A DNA stretch of 64,000 nucleotides from Mucilaginibacter saanensis (GCF_014200575.1 NZ_JACHBZ010000008.1:1-64000), one strand, 5' to 3'. Counted from the stretch's first letter, positions 27,143 to 36,283 are shown. The notes: generated by a model from the sequence alone, not told the origin. Numbers and translations: made by a program.

Positions 27143-27296
27143 AAGTATGTCTATATAATTGAATATAAGATTTTTATATACATAAAAAGGAAGGTATGCA
27201 TCATAGCATGTTTCCTTAAATGATCTCATTTGAATTAGAACCAACTAAATAATTCTGACTAAAACATGTAAATCTTGCACTAAAAGATTCGCCTTT

Positions 27297-27313
27297 AGTC
27301 CTGCTCCCGCTAC
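27297..27313 (+). repeat. tRNA-fMet 3'-end remnant 1
   Basis: AGTCCTGCTCCCGCTAC is identical to the 3' end of tRNA copy 1 (T-stem 3' strand and acceptor), with no tRNA body in front. It is followed by its own terminator hairpin, like the intact genes. It looks like an attachment-site or recombination scar. Confidence 0.75.
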
Positions 27314-27317
27314 ATCG

Positions 27318-27352
27318 AAAGCCTTTCAGAGAAATCTGAGAGGCTTTTTGTG
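27318..27352 (+). terminator. terminator after tRNA remnant 1
   Basis: AAAGCCTTTCAG, loop AGAAAT, CTGAGAGGCTTTTT. The central CAGAGAAATCTG recurs in hairpins at 34492 and 43923. Confidence 0.75.
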
Positions 27353-27388
27353 TTTGGGCTACTCACGAACAGGGAAATCTTTAATCCT

Positions 27389-27826
27389 TCATTTTTTTAA
27401 ATGCGTCTTAATGCGTTCAAGACCGTGCTCTACACCGCCTTTGATCATTTTTCCATAACCATCGTCATGCAGAAAATTGACATATACCAACGCTGTTTCA
27501 TAATGTTTTGTGGCCTTTTCAAATTCTTGCAGGTCCTCATAGCCTTTGGCAATGTTCAGGTAAAGTGATGAATAGGCTCCTTTTACACTGTCGTCTTTGA
27601 TTTTCAAGGCCAGGTTCAACGCTATTTCATCCCAGGCCAGCTTATCGGCAATGCTTTTTTGATGCCGGGCAACATAATGGGCGGCAGTAAACTTTTCCTT
27701 ATGGTTACTTGCCTGTTCCCATGCCTGAAGAAAAATGTTTGATGCCTCTTCATTTTTGCCTTCGCCTTCCAGATCCATTCCCTGGGCACAAAGCTTCACG
27801 ATTTTATTATCAGGATCAAATTGCAT
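27389..27826 (-). CDS. TPR-like hypothetical protein
   Basis: A 145-residue soluble protein from the ATG at 27826 (MQFDPDNKIVKLCAQG); the frame is open to 27856. Alternating helices with the TPR-type spacing (GEGKNEEASNIFLQAWEQA, SLYLNIAKGYEDLQEFEKATKHYETALVY) suggest three to four tetratricopeptide-like repeats, which mediate protein-protein contacts. It has no signal peptide and no enzyme domain. Its role and partner are unknown. It is divergent from the GH2 gene, within the interval between the first tRNA remnant and the second tRNA copy. Confidence 0.75.
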   Translation of the reverse strand: MQFDPDNKIVKLCAQGMDLEGEGKNEEASNIFLQAWEQASNHKEKFTAAHYVARHQKSIADKLAWDEIALNLALKIKDDSVKGAYSSLYLNIAKGYEDLQEFEKATKHYETALVYVNFLHDDGYGKMIKGGVEHGLERIKTHLKK

Positions 27827-27925
27827 AGCAGGCGCTTTTGTCAAAAATACGATCATGAAATGGGATAAAAAAGGAAATGAACAATTACGTTCGTTTCCTG
27901 TAGGACACTATAGGAAACTCAAACC

Positions 27926-27955
27926 TTTGATTGAAAATTTATTTTAATAAGTTTG
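27926..27955 (+). promoter_or_regulatory. promoter of the GH2 gene
   Basis: TTTG (27926-27929), an 18-bp spacer and TAAGTTTG (27948-27955) fit the Bacteroidota promoter consensus, 27 bp before the ATG at 27983. Confidence 0.7.
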
Positions 27956-27982
27956 GGATTTCCTTCCAATAAGCCCATAACC

Positions 27983-29791
27983 ATGAATAAACGCCGGATT
28001 AATTTAGTATTATTTCTACTTGTCATTAATTGTTCTTGTCTATTTGCTCAGGCACCTGCCTTACCCACCCCGTGGACAAAGGCCGCCCTGGATGCCGCTG
28101 TGCCTTTTCCCGAGTATCCAAGACCACAGCTGCAACGCAGCGATTGGATATGTTTGAACGGTAAGTGGGATTACCAGGGAGGGAAAAGTGTTCCCAACGC
28201 GCTTGATCCGGAAAAAGCAGCATCTTTTAATAGCAAAGCCCGGCAAATACTTGTTCCGTATTGTCCGGAATCAATGTTATCAGGCATTCAACGTAAGCAG
28301 GAGATCAATATGTGGTACCGCCGTAGTTTTGTAATTCCTTCCGGTTGGAAAAACAGGCAGGTAGTTATTCACTTTGAAGCTGTGGCCCATCATGCAACAT
28401 TGTTTGTGAACGGACATAAAGCAGGTACCCACGCAGGTAGTTATGATGCGTTCAGTTTTGACATAACCTCATATTTAACAAATGGGAATAATACGCTGGT
28501 ACTTGCGGCTTATGATCTGAATGACGGCCGCGTGCCATCGGGTAAGAGCGGTCCACGTGGTGATTATACGTTTTGTTCTGGAATATGGCAAACCGTATGG
28601 CTGGAGCCGGTAAACAAAGCTTACATTGAGAACATTCGTTTGCTGCCCGACCTGGCCAATAACCGGTTAAAAGTGCTGGTGAAAACCAAAGGCGAAGGAA
28701 AAGTAAATGCGGTGGCTTTTGATGGGAGTAGTGTGGTTTCGCAAGCAAGATCAGCAAATGACACTTACTTTTACCTGCCTATTAAAACACCAAAGCTTTG
28801 GTCGCCGGATGATCCTTTTTTATATGACCTTACCATCAGCCTGGAAGATGCTCATGCCAAGGTGACCGATAAAGTAAAAAGCTACTTTGGCATGCGCGAT
28901 ATTAAATTGGGCAAGGTTAATGGTATTACCAGGCCCTTGATCAATGGCAAGTTCATGATGCAGCTCGGACTGCTTGACCAGGGGTATTGGCCAGACGGTG
29001 TGCTCACCGCTCCGACAGAAGAGGCTCTCAAATTTGATATCCAATTCACCAAAAACGCTGGATACAACCTGATCAGAAAGCACATGAAAACCGAGCCACA
29101 GCGGTTTTACTATTGGGCCGATAAGCTGGGATTATTGGTTTGGCAGGATATGCCGGCAATATGGTATCAAAATGAAGATACCACCAAAACCAGAACGGAA
29201 TACAGGAAAGAGCTGAAAACGCTTATTGATGAACATTATAACTCGCCATCTATCATCACCTGGGTGCCTTTTAACGAAAACTGGGGAGCCTTTGATGTTA
29301 AGAATATAACCAATTGGGTTAAGCAGTATGACCCGTCAAGACTTGTTAACGGCAATTCTGGTTTTAATAATAACCCAACTTATCAAAAAGCATACGGCGA
29401 CCCAGGGAATGGAGATTATGTAGATACCCATATTTATGTGGGGCCGTATGGAGCCTCGGTACCCGACGAACACCGGGCGGCATCATTAGGCGAGTTTGGC
29501 GGGGTGGGCTTGTTTGTGCGTGATCATATGTGGCCTGTAGCAAATAACGCTTATGACTATGAGCCCACCAAAATGAGGTTAACAGACAGGTATGTATTTT
29601 TAATGGACGAAGTTGAACAATTGATGAAGTATAAAGGCCTCAGCGTAGCTATATACACGCAAACAACCGATGTAGAACATGAGATTAATGGTGTGCTTAC
29701 TTATGACCGGGCTGTTGAAAAGATGCAAATAGAAAGGATTAAAGCCGCTAATGAAGCCGTTATTAAGGAAAGTTATAAATTGATGCCGTAG
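27983..29791 (+). CDS. secreted GH2-family glycosidase (beta-galactosidase/glucuronidase-like)
   Basis: A 602-residue exported glycoside hydrolase. The signal peptide MNKRRINLVLFLLVINCSCLF ends near FAQ. The N-terminal jelly-roll sugar-binding domain (about 45-200: WICLNGKWDYQGG, WYRRSFVIP, NTLVLAAYD) is followed by an Ig-like sandwich and the TIM barrel. The catalytic acid/base is Glu432 (VPFNENWGAFD) and the probable nucleophile Glu504 (LGEFGG). At about 600 residues it is like the short GH2 enzymes rather than LacZ. The exact substrate cannot be read from sequence. The ATG at 27983 is chosen because of the promoter element and signal peptide; the frame is open to 27953. Confidence 0.88.
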   Translation: MNKRRINLVLFLLVINCSCLFAQAPALPTPWTKAALDAAVPFPEYPRPQLQRSDWICLNGKWDYQGGKSVPNALDPEKAASFNSKARQILVPYCPESMLSGIQRKQEINMWYRRSFVIPSGWKNRQVVIHFEAVAHHATLFVNGHKAGTHAGSYDAFSFDITSYLTNGNNTLVLAAYDLNDGRVPSGKSGPRGDYTFCSGIWQTVWLEPVNKAYIENIRLLPDLANNRLKVLVKTKGEGKVNAVAFDGSSVVSQARSANDTYFYLPIKTPKLWSPDDPFLYDLTISLEDAHAKVTDKVKSYFGMRDIKLGKVNGITRPLINGKFMMQLGLLDQGYWPDGVLTAPTEEALKFDIQFTKNAGYNLIRKHMKTEPQRFYYWADKLGLLVWQDMPAIWYQNEDTTKTRTEYRKELKTLIDEHYNSPSIITWVPFNENWGAFDVKNITNWVKQYDPSRLVNGNSGFNNNPTYQKAYGDPGNGDYVDTHIYVGPYGASVPDEHRAASLGEFGGVGLFVRDHMWPVANNAYDYEPTKMRLTDRYVFLMDEVEQLMKYKGLSVAIYTQTTDVEHEINGVLTYDRAVEKMQIERIKAANEAVIKESYKLMP

Positions 29792-29848
29792 TAGTAAAAA
29801 TGGCAGCTCATTAATCAAATTGTTCGATTGTTGCTATCCGATCAAAAT

Positions 29849-29881
29849 AAAAGCCTCTCAGAAAAGTATGTGAGGCTTTTT
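29849..29881 (+). terminator. terminator of the GH2 gene
   Basis: AAAAGCCTC, loop, GAGGCTTTTT, about 60 bp after the stop. Confidence 0.75.
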
Positions 29882-29888
29882 ATATTGA

Positions 29889-29938
29889 GGGTATTTTGTA
29901 AGTTGGTGTGCGGTGATAATACCGACCACTGGCTAAAT
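29889..29938 (+). repeat. REP-like intergenic repeat, copy b
   Basis: GTATTTTGTAAGTTGGT followed by GTGCGGTGATAATACCGACC and ACTGGCTAAA. About 42 of 50 positions match copy c at 43956. The core forms the hairpin CGGT-n-ACCG. Confidence 0.65.
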
Positions 29939-30028
29939 TGCACATGTGCGCCAGCAACGTTGCATCTACTTATAGGTAGCGTTTATCACGGAATTAACCC
30001 CTAACTTTATCTTCTAAACACTTTCGCA

Positions 30029-31354
30029 ATGATTCAAAAAATAGCCTACTTTTTCTTGCTTTTTCTTATTTTACAAGGATGCACTCATGCACAAACTTTC
30101 GATAACGCTAAGTTAGACAGCTTTTTTGTTGCGCTGAACACGCATGACCAAAATATGGGTAGTATCGCCATATCTGCGAACGGGGTGTTGGTATATCAAA
30201 ACGCCATCGGTTATAGTCAAGTGAATAAAGATTTAAAAACACCAGCGACCATTGAAACAAAATATCGGATAGGCTCTATCAGCAAGATGTTTACTGCAAC
30301 TATGATATTTCAACTGATCAATGAAGGTAAGCTTAGTTTTGAAACACCTTTGGGTAGTTATTTCCCACAACTCCCTAATGCAGGGAAGATCACGATAGGA
30401 GAAATGCTTAACCATCGTAGCGGTCTTCATAACTTTACGAATGATTCGCTTTATACCACATATATGGCCGTCCCTAAGTCGGAAGCTGAAATGATTGCCA
30501 TCTTTGCCAGGCAAAAACCCGATTTTGAACCAGATGCAAAGGCCGAATACAGCAATACCAATTTTGTGCTGCTGGGTTATATCATTGAGAAATTGACAGG
30601 TAAAACCTATGCCGAAGAATTAAAAAAACGCGTAACCTCAAAAATAGGCTTGGCAGACACGTATTATGGTACTAAGGCCAACCCAGCCAAAAACGAAGCA
30701 TACTCCTACAATTACACAGGGCAATGGACGCAAATGCCCGAAACGGATATGAGTATTCCGGGCGGCGCTGGTGCTATTGTTTCTACGCCCGCTGATCTGG
30801 TTAAATTTATAGATGCACTTTTTGCAGGTAAACTCATTAGCCAAGCTAGTTTAGAGGTGATGAAAACGATGAAGGATAATTATGGTATGGCTATGTTTAC
30901 CATTCCGTTTAATGATAAAAAAGGATTTGGACATGCCGGAGGCATCGACGGGTTTTCCAGTTTACTTATTTACTTTCCGCAAGAAAAGTTAGCGATAGCT
31001 TATACTTCTAACGGGGTACGATATTCAACTAATGATGTAATAATAGGTGCGTTAAGCATCTATTTTAACAGGCCGTTTACCATTCCTGAATTTAGAACAA
31101 TTACCCTAAGCACGACTGATCTCGATAAATATATCGGTAAATATTCCAGTACCCAAGTGTCTTTAAAGGTTGCTATAACTAAAAACAATACCATGTTGTT
31201 TGCGCAAGCCACTGGTCAAAGCGCATTTCCCTTGGAAGCCAAGGGTGACAATAAATTTGTTTACGCTGATATTACCCTACAGTTTGACCCAGCTAAAAAT
31301 AATTTTTCTTTAATTCAGGGAGGAGTTACCTATCTTTTTACTAAAGCCAACTAA
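30029..31354 (+). CDS. exported serine hydrolase, beta-lactamase/PBP4-like (PF00144) family, lipoprotein
   Basis: A 441-residue protein. The signal peptide ends in a lipobox LILQGC with Cys at about 18. The active-site motifs of the class-C beta-lactamase/DD-peptidase fold are present: Ser83-x-x-Lys86 (GSISKMFTA), Tyr174-x-Asn (YSNTN), and HAGG in place of the KTG motif (GFGHAGGIDGF). A C-terminal lipocalin-like or DUF3471-like extension covers about 360-441. Members act as D-amino-acid peptidases or esterases more often than as true beta-lactamases. It is followed at 31366 by GTAAGTTCGAG, which equals part of the tRNA T-arm. Confidence 0.85.
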   Translation: MIQKIAYFFLLFLILQGCTHAQTFDNAKLDSFFVALNTHDQNMGSIAISANGVLVYQNAIGYSQVNKDLKTPATIETKYRIGSISKMFTATMIFQLINEGKLSFETPLGSYFPQLPNAGKITIGEMLNHRSGLHNFTNDSLYTTYMAVPKSEAEMIAIFARQKPDFEPDAKAEYSNTNFVLLGYIIEKLTGKTYAEELKKRVTSKIGLADTYYGTKANPAKNEAYSYNYTGQWTQMPETDMSIPGGAGAIVSTPADLVKFIDALFAGKLISQASLEVMKTMKDNYGMAMFTIPFNDKKGFGHAGGIDGFSSLLIYFPQEKLAIAYTSNGVRYSTNDVIIGALSIYFNRPFTIPEFRTITLSTTDLDKYIGKYSSTQVSLKVAITKNNTMLFAQATGQSAFPLEAKGDNKFVYADITLQFDPAKNNFSLIQGGVTYLFTKAN

Positions 31355-31486
31355 TGCGATGAAATTGTAAGTTCGAGATTGATAGCCATCGCCGCCTCAA
31401 GTGCCGCGATTATGGTCCGCCATGTTAAGAACCTTACCCCAATTATAATTCCTTGATTATTTATCGTTCAATCCCAAAAGTTATCA

Positions 31487-31494
31487 TACATTTG
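31487..31494 (+). promoter_or_regulatory. -7 promoter element of tRNA-fMet copy 2
   Basis: TACATTTG matches TAnnTTTG 15 bp upstream of the tRNA. The surrounding sequence (CATTTGCAGCC) resembles the copy 1 promoter (TCTTTGCAGTCC), so the promoter was probably duplicated too. Confidence 0.55.
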
Positions 31495-31509
31495 CAGCCA
31501 TCAAAACAG

Positions 31510-31582
<73 letters not shown>

Positions 31583-31594
31583 CCTGAAGTATAA

Positions 31595-31626
31595 GAAAGC
31601 CTTTAACGAAAGTTAGAGGCTTTTTT
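31595..31626 (+). terminator. terminator of tRNA-fMet copy 2
   Basis: AAAGCCTTTAAC, loop GAAA, GTTAGAGGCTTTTTT. Confidence 0.8.
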
Positions 31627-31755
31627 GCGTTTATTGGCGATTTGAGTATGATATTCAAAAGACCTTACGAACAGATATAGACACTTGCCCGGGCAGCGTA
31701 GTAGAATTATCAACAAATTTCTGCTTAAATTGGCCTTTATTTTCTATTGTTAATT

Positions 31756-32757
31756 ATGAAGGCATTATTTTTAGTTATCTGTTTAACTGCTTTTTCTCAT
31801 TTAGGTTTCGCACAACAAACATACGCTCCCGCCGCGCCTTTGCCTGCCAGGAACTTGGCTATGTTTGGCAGAGGTTTATATCCGGGCAATGATACAACTT
31901 ATAGGTTATTGAAACACAGCGGCTTTAATACCCTGCTGTTATCCAGTTTTTATATTCATGCGGATGGAGACCTGTATTCTGGTGATTCTCATCAACCCAT
32001 TATTCATAACGGCAAATGGGTGGGAGATTCTTCCTATGTGAGAAGGGTGATTGATCTCAAAAAAAAATCGTCTATATCCCGGATTGAAATTTTACTGGAA
32101 GGGCGTTGGTATGGGCAGCCGCCTAACACGTTTGATTTTATCAGTGACTGGTATGATCCAGCTAAGACGGTGCCAGGTATTGTGACCGGTATTGGTGAGC
32201 AAAGTACGTTATATAATATTTGTAAGGTATTAAAAGAAGTACTGGGCGCTGATGCATTTTGTATTGATGATGAGTCTGTGTATGACAGCGCTTCTATTAT
32301 TGCGATGGGCAAGATTGCGGCAAAACTAAACATGCATATGACATTATGCCCTTATAAAGGATACACTTATTGGGGCGATATTCTAAAATCATCAGATGTA
32401 AATGTGGTTGATGCCTTGTATTTGCAGTGTTATGATGGTGGGGTAAAGAACGAAATAAAAGACTGGGTAGGAGCGCTGAAACCTAAGCAACCGATATATC
32501 CGATATTTATGGTACGTGGTTCATTTAGCACTTGCGACACTTACAAAGGAAGTAAATCAGTGGCGGAAATCAAGACTCAGCTAAAAGGATTTAAAAGCGA
32601 CTATCCGGAAATGAGCGGTGCAGCGATATGGCAGATGGAAGATCTGAAAAATTTCGTTAGGATGGGATGTGCTGTAAAGGAACCAACATCAGGAAGTGCG
32701 AAAAGTGTAGCCGAATTTTTGAGTCAGTTGAAGAAGGCGTTGAAAAGCGAGTTGTAG
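31756..32757 (+). CDS. secreted protein of unknown function, possible TIM-barrel hydrolase
   Basis: A 333-residue exported protein. The ATG at 31756 starts the signal peptide MKALFLVICLTAFSHLGFAQ; an in-frame TTG lies 9 bp upstream. The mature part alternates strands and helices: NTLLLSSFYIH, RIEILLEGRWYG, ADAFCIDDESVYD, MHMTLCPYKGY, VDALYLQCYDGG, PIYPIFMVRG. The order resembles a GH18-like barrel, where the strand ending in D-x-x-D-x-D-x-E carries the catalytic Glu. Here FCIDDESVYD has Asp-Asp-Glu at the matching place. This is a pattern argument, not a family match, and I do not assign an activity. It lies just after tRNA-fMet copy 2. Confidence 0.75.
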   Translation: MKALFLVICLTAFSHLGFAQQTYAPAAPLPARNLAMFGRGLYPGNDTTYRLLKHSGFNTLLLSSFYIHADGDLYSGDSHQPIIHNGKWVGDSSYVRRVIDLKKKSSISRIEILLEGRWYGQPPNTFDFISDWYDPAKTVPGIVTGIGEQSTLYNICKVLKEVLGADAFCIDDESVYDSASIIAMGKIAAKLNMHMTLCPYKGYTYWGDILKSSDVNVVDALYLQCYDGGVKNEIKDWVGALKPKQPIYPIFMVRGSFSTCDTYKGSKSVAEIKTQLKGFKSDYPEMSGAAIWQMEDLKNFVRMGCAVKEPTSGSAKSVAEFLSQLKKALKSEL

Positions 32758-32958
32758 TAAACACCTGCATGGAATGATAGTCCTTTTGTAACGCTGGATT
32801 CCGTTCTTTTTGATTGATATCTATATTATTTAAAATCGGGACTGGAAAAAGCCAGATTCGTTTTATATTGTTTATAAAATGTTGTTAACGTCGGGGGATC
32901 ATTTTAAAGCCATACCCACGGTACCTATTAACGAACATCAATATTTCTGCAGCCAGCT

Positions 32959-33564
32959 TCAGACCTCATTCGGCCTTTTACTTTCAACGCGCTTTCTGAT
33001 CCGGCTGAGCGAAGGATTGGTGATGCCGAGGTAAGATGAGATATGATAAGCCGGAATGCGCTCTACAATATGCGGATGTTGTTCCAATAACCTGATATAC
33101 CGTTGTTCATGTGAAAAAAAGATGAACTCCTCTGTACGCGTTTGAGCAATATTGAAGAACGACTCAGCCAGCAACCTGCCAAATTTGGCCCAGTTAGGGT
33201 GGGTATCATAAAGACTGCTAAGGTCCTTGTAGGAAATAAAGGAGATTTCCGAGTCTTCCATCGCTTCAATAAAATACCAGCATGGATTGCGTGACACGAA
33301 GCTTCTGAAAGAAACGACAAACTGATTTTCAGAGAAAAAGTAGACGTTTTTATCTTCGTTTGTATTAGGGTCACGGTAATAGATTCGGAATATACCTTTA
33401 ACTATCAGCCCCAAGTCGTTGCAAACCATTTGCTGCATGTTGAAGAAATCTCCCTTATTCATTTTCCGGGCCATCCAAAACTGCTCGCTGTCCCTAACAT
33501 CTTTATCATTCAATGGGGCAAAATTTCTCAGGTGCTGAAAAATGATATCGTTTCTATCGGTCAT
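32959..33564 (-). CDS. Crp/Fnr-family transcription regulator
   Basis: A 201-residue protein with an N-terminal cyclic-nucleotide-binding-like beta barrel (about 20-125: DFFNMQQMVCNDLGLIVKGIFRIYY) and a C-terminal part whose last 40 residues form a helix-turn-helix (ERIPAYHISSYLGITNPSLSRIRKRV). The Arg/Ser residues of the E. coli CRP cAMP pocket are not evident, as usual in Bacteroidota members, so the ligand is unknown. It diverges from a DUF308 membrane gene across 280 bp that contain two identical 14-bp palindromes, probable binding sites for this protein. Confidence 0.85.
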   Translation of the reverse strand: MTDRNDIIFQHLRNFAPLNDKDVRDSEQFWMARKMNKGDFFNMQQMVCNDLGLIVKGIFRIYYRDPNTNEDKNVYFFSENQFVVSFRSFVSRNPCWYFIEAMEDSEISFISYKDLSSLYDTHPNWAKFGRLLAESFFNIAQTRTEEFIFFSHEQRYIRLLEQHPHIVERIPAYHISSYLGITNPSLSRIRKRVESKRPNEV

Positions 33565-33712
33565 CTCATCGTGTTTTAAATTGTCAGTAAATAATAAGGC
33601 CGGACTACCTCACCAAGCCAATAATTCAAATTTGGCAAAATCTATCACCATAAAATTAGTTATGTGCCGTTAAACACTTCTCAAATATAATCTGAATATA
33701 ACGCAAATGATT

Positions 33713-33726
33713 TTCACTTAAGTGAA
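33713..33726. promoter_or_regulatory. palindromic operator, copy 1
   Basis: TTCACTTAAGTGAA is a perfect 14-bp palindrome, and 17 bp (ATTTTCACTTAAGTGAA) are shared with copy 2. It lies 149 bp upstream of the Crp-family start. The TTCAC-N4-GTGAA form fits a dimeric Crp/Fnr-type regulator. Confidence 0.65.
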
Positions 33727-33771
33727 TCGGTATAACAGACTGTAATCGTAGCGTAATATTCTGCTCGTATT

Positions 33772-33785
33772 TTCACTTAAGTGAA
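33772..33785. promoter_or_regulatory. palindromic operator, copy 2
   Basis: The same palindrome 59 bp further on, 59 bp before the DUF308 start codon. Two identical sites in one divergent intergenic region suggest that one factor, probably the adjacent Crp-like protein, controls both genes. Confidence 0.65.
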
Positions 33786-33844
33786 AAATCTCCCAATTAA
33801 TACTGAACACCTTTGGCCTAACAAATAATAAAATTAAAAAAATC

Positions 33845-34432
33845 ATGACATCAGGTTCTCAATCTAATATGGTAATAGACGGACAGTCCGTTGAAACTGC
33901 CAGATCATTACGCAAGCTTTATTTTATCCGTGCCGCCTTTTCGGTGCTCTGGGTGATTCTTGTTGCTCTTTTTGCAAAAACATCTATGGGGATTGCCAGT
34001 GTTTTGCTGATCATTTACCCGGCCTGGGATGTGTTAGGCACCTTCCTCGATATACGCGCCAATCACGGGAGTACTTCTAAAACGCCACAATATACCAATG
34101 CAGTGATTAGTGGCATCACTACTGTAGCTGTAGGTATCGCTTTACAAAAGGGCGTTCCTGAAGCCTTGATCGTTTTTGGTGCCTGGGCAATTGGAACAGG
34201 GTTGATCCAGCTGATTTTAGGTTTACGCCGCAGAAAGTTTTTAGGCGGACAGTGGCCGATGATCATCAGCGGTGGCCAGTCAATGATCGGAGGCACTTCT
34301 TTTATCCTGTTAGCTCATGACCCAACAAAGGGAATCACAAGCTTAGCTGGTTACGCCGCTTTTGGTGCTTTTTATTACTTGCTTGCTGCATTTCGTCTGT
34401 CCAAAACAGTTAACCGCATTGCATCAGCATAA
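33845..34432 (+). CDS. DUF308/HdeD-like membrane protein
   Basis: A 195-residue inner-membrane protein with about six hydrophobic helices (AAFSVLWVILVALFA, SVLLIIYPAWDVLGTFLDI, AVISGITTVAVGIAL, ALIVFGAWAIGTGLIQLIL, the MIISGGQSMIGGTSFILLA stretch and a last pair). The repeated helix layout matches the DUF308 family, which includes the acid-stress protein HdeD. The mechanism is unknown. It diverges from the Crp-family gene and has a palindromic operator-like site in its promoter region, so it is probably the regulator's target. Confidence 0.8.
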   Translation: MTSGSQSNMVIDGQSVETARSLRKLYFIRAAFSVLWVILVALFAKTSMGIASVLLIIYPAWDVLGTFLDIRANHGSTSKTPQYTNAVISGITTVAVGIALQKGVPEALIVFGAWAIGTGLIQLILGLRRRKFLGGQWPMIISGGQSMIGGTSFILLAHDPTKGITSLAGYAAFGAFYYLLAAFRLSKTVNRIASA

Positions 34433-34469
34433 GTAAATTTCATATCTGTATAGCTGCGTAAACCGCAGA

Positions 34470-34522
34470 CCGTAGGCTACATCAAATGCCACTCAGAGAA
34501 ATCTGAGAGGCGTTTGATGTTT
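34470..34522. terminator. hairpin between the convergent DUF308 and kinase genes
   Basis: ACATCAAATGCC...CAGAGAAATCTGAG...GGCGTTTGATGT makes a long imperfect stem. Its core CAGAGAAATCTG is the same as in the hairpins at 27326 and 43923. There is no long T-tract. Confidence 0.55.
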
Positions 34523-34541
34523 AGTTTCTGGCCCATCATTA

Positions 34542-35882
34542 TTAATCAAGAGATGCCCCCGTCGGTATAAAGACAAAAAAACGGGAACCCTGGCCAGGTG
34601 CACTTTCAAAACCAATCTTACCACCCTGGCGCTCAATAAACTCTTTGCATAAAGGCAGGCCCAGGCCAACTCCTTTTTCATTGTTTGTCCCGAAGGCAGG
34701 TTCGGTATTGATAGAAAATATTTTATCTTGTTTATGACGTTCTATGCCTTTGCCGTTATCACTAACGGTTATCAGGCATTCTTGCTGCACCAATTGTGCA
34801 TCTATATTAATTATACCGCCATTTGGCGTAAATTTAATGGCATTGCTAATCAGGTTACGCAGCACCAGTTGCAGCATATTCCCATCCGCAATTACTGCCA
34901 GCACAGGGTTAATATTATAGTTCAGGGCGATATCTTTTTTATCAGCTTGCCTTTTGCCCATATCCAGTGTGTTTTTTATTACGTCGAGCAGGTTTGCCCG
35001 TATCAAATGAACAGCTGGCCCCTCCATTTGTGATTTAGACCATTGCAGTAAATTGGTAAGCATATCCATTGTACTGTTGGTGGCAGCCAGCAACTCCTGC
35101 TCTATTACTGCACGCATTGGGCTGTCCAGTTCATTTTCGTTAAGCAACTGGAGGTAACTTTGTATGTTGATGAGCGGCGTCCGCATATCATGAGATATAA
35201 TGGACATGAGCTTATTTTTTTCCGCGTCGCTTTTTTCAAGCTGCTCTTTTTGAAGTAATATGTGCCTGTTTTGGGCTTCAATGGCTATAGCCTTTTCTTC
35301 TGTGGCTACACGTTCTTTATCATAGCTTTTGCGGATGTATTTAATAACAATATAAATCGCTATCACCGGCAAAGGGAACGCCGTAATCCTGTCTATCAGT
35401 TCGCCCTTTCCCGCAGTAAATGGGTGTTTGACCAACACCGGATTATAATATGCCACCAGGTGTAAAGCCAGAAAACACAGGATATAAACCATTAGCCAGG
35501 CCAGGTGCTGCCGATAAGGGGAAATTGCAAATACCAGCAACAGGTATGCGGGCCATATAATATCAGTTGAGCCATTAATGCCCGAATTGGCAAAATAGTT
35601 AACCGAGAAAATAATTAGCCCTGTTACCCCAAATAAAATGCTGTTGTGCTGTTTGTTATTAAAGCGGGAATTGTAGTACTCATACCCAAAAAACAAACTG
35701 AACAGCAAACTGGAAAAAGAAGCCACATAAAGCCCGGCAAAAAAGTTATAAGGAACATAAAAAGCAGCCAGCACAATTAAACCCGCACTAATAGAGTGAA
35801 ATATTCTGCTTTCTAACGGAAAATCCGAAGAACTACCCGTTAGCTTAAGCCAAACCACATTCATTTTTTTTAACATAAGCAA
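34542..35882 (-). CDS. membrane sensor histidine kinase
   Basis: A 446-residue kinase. About six transmembrane helices fill residues 25-190 with short loops and no periplasmic sensor domain, so it may sense a membrane-borne signal. After a coiled coil (EEKAIAIEAQNRHILLQKEQL) comes HisKA with His231 (ISHDMRTPLINIQ), then HATPase_c with NLISNAIKF, DNGKGI and GVGLGLPLCKEF. No response regulator lies next to it, so its partner is elsewhere. The start may be the ATG at 35882 or one of two close downstream. Confidence 0.88.
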   Translation of the reverse strand: MLMLKKMNVVWLKLTGSSSDFPLESRIFHSISAGLIVLAAFYVPYNFFAGLYVASFSSLLFSLFFGYEYYNSRFNNKQHNSILFGVTGLIIFSVNYFANSGINGSTDIIWPAYLLLVFAISPYRQHLAWLMVYILCFLALHLVAYYNPVLVKHPFTAGKGELIDRITAFPLPVIAIYIVIKYIRKSYDKERVATEEKAIAIEAQNRHILLQKEQLEKSDAEKNKLMSIISHDMRTPLINIQSYLQLLNENELDSPMRAVIEQELLAATNSTMDMLTNLLQWSKSQMEGPAVHLIRANLLDVIKNTLDMGKRQADKKDIALNYNINPVLAVIADGNMLQLVLRNLISNAIKFTPNGGIINIDAQLVQQECLITVSDNGKGIERHKQDKIFSINTEPAFGTNNEKGVGLGLPLCKEFIERQGGKIGFESAPGQGSRFFVFIPTGASLD

Positions 35883-36283
35883 CTAATAGCGGCCAAATTT
35901 AATAGTATTAACAAATCTCTTTGGGTTAGGTTGGTATAGATAGATATGGAACACCGGCCAGTTACAGGCCCGGAATTTGTTAATGTTTATAAATTGTTGG
36001 TTATAATAAAAGGGAAGTTAATTAATAAAGTTAAATTAACTATAACTCATTGCTTTGTTCTTTCAACAGAAATTATCGCCAGGGAAACGGAATGCATGAG
36101 ATTTATTTCAATAGCCTTCAATGAGCTCCAACAGGGAGGGCTATTAAACACATCATTTATGGTTTACAAATCTGCCAAAAGGTTCGGGATTTGACCTGGT
36201 CTTTTTTGTTCGATTTTACTTCTTGCCTATAGCCTATCTTAAAACCGGGTTAAACCAGCAGCTAAGCCTAAAGTGGTATGTAA
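35883..36283. other. gene-poor interval
   Basis: About 400 bp between a minus-strand kinase and a plus-strand transporter. An 82-codon ORF at 35946-36194 is open, but it shows no domain, signal or ribosome-binding context and I do not call it a gene. No RNA gene or strong palindrome was seen. Confidence 0.4.

Noticed and set aside
30029..31354. Beta-lactamase resistance gene
   Set aside because: The serine-hydrolase motifs are those of the broad PF00144 family, with HAGG instead of KTG; resistance is not supported.
31366..31377. GTAAGTTCGAG resembling a tRNA T-arm
   Set aside because: Only 11-12 bases match tRNA copy 2, too short to call another remnant.
35946..36194. 82-codon ORF before the MFS gene
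   Set aside because: No domain, signal, promoter element or conserved feature; probably chance.
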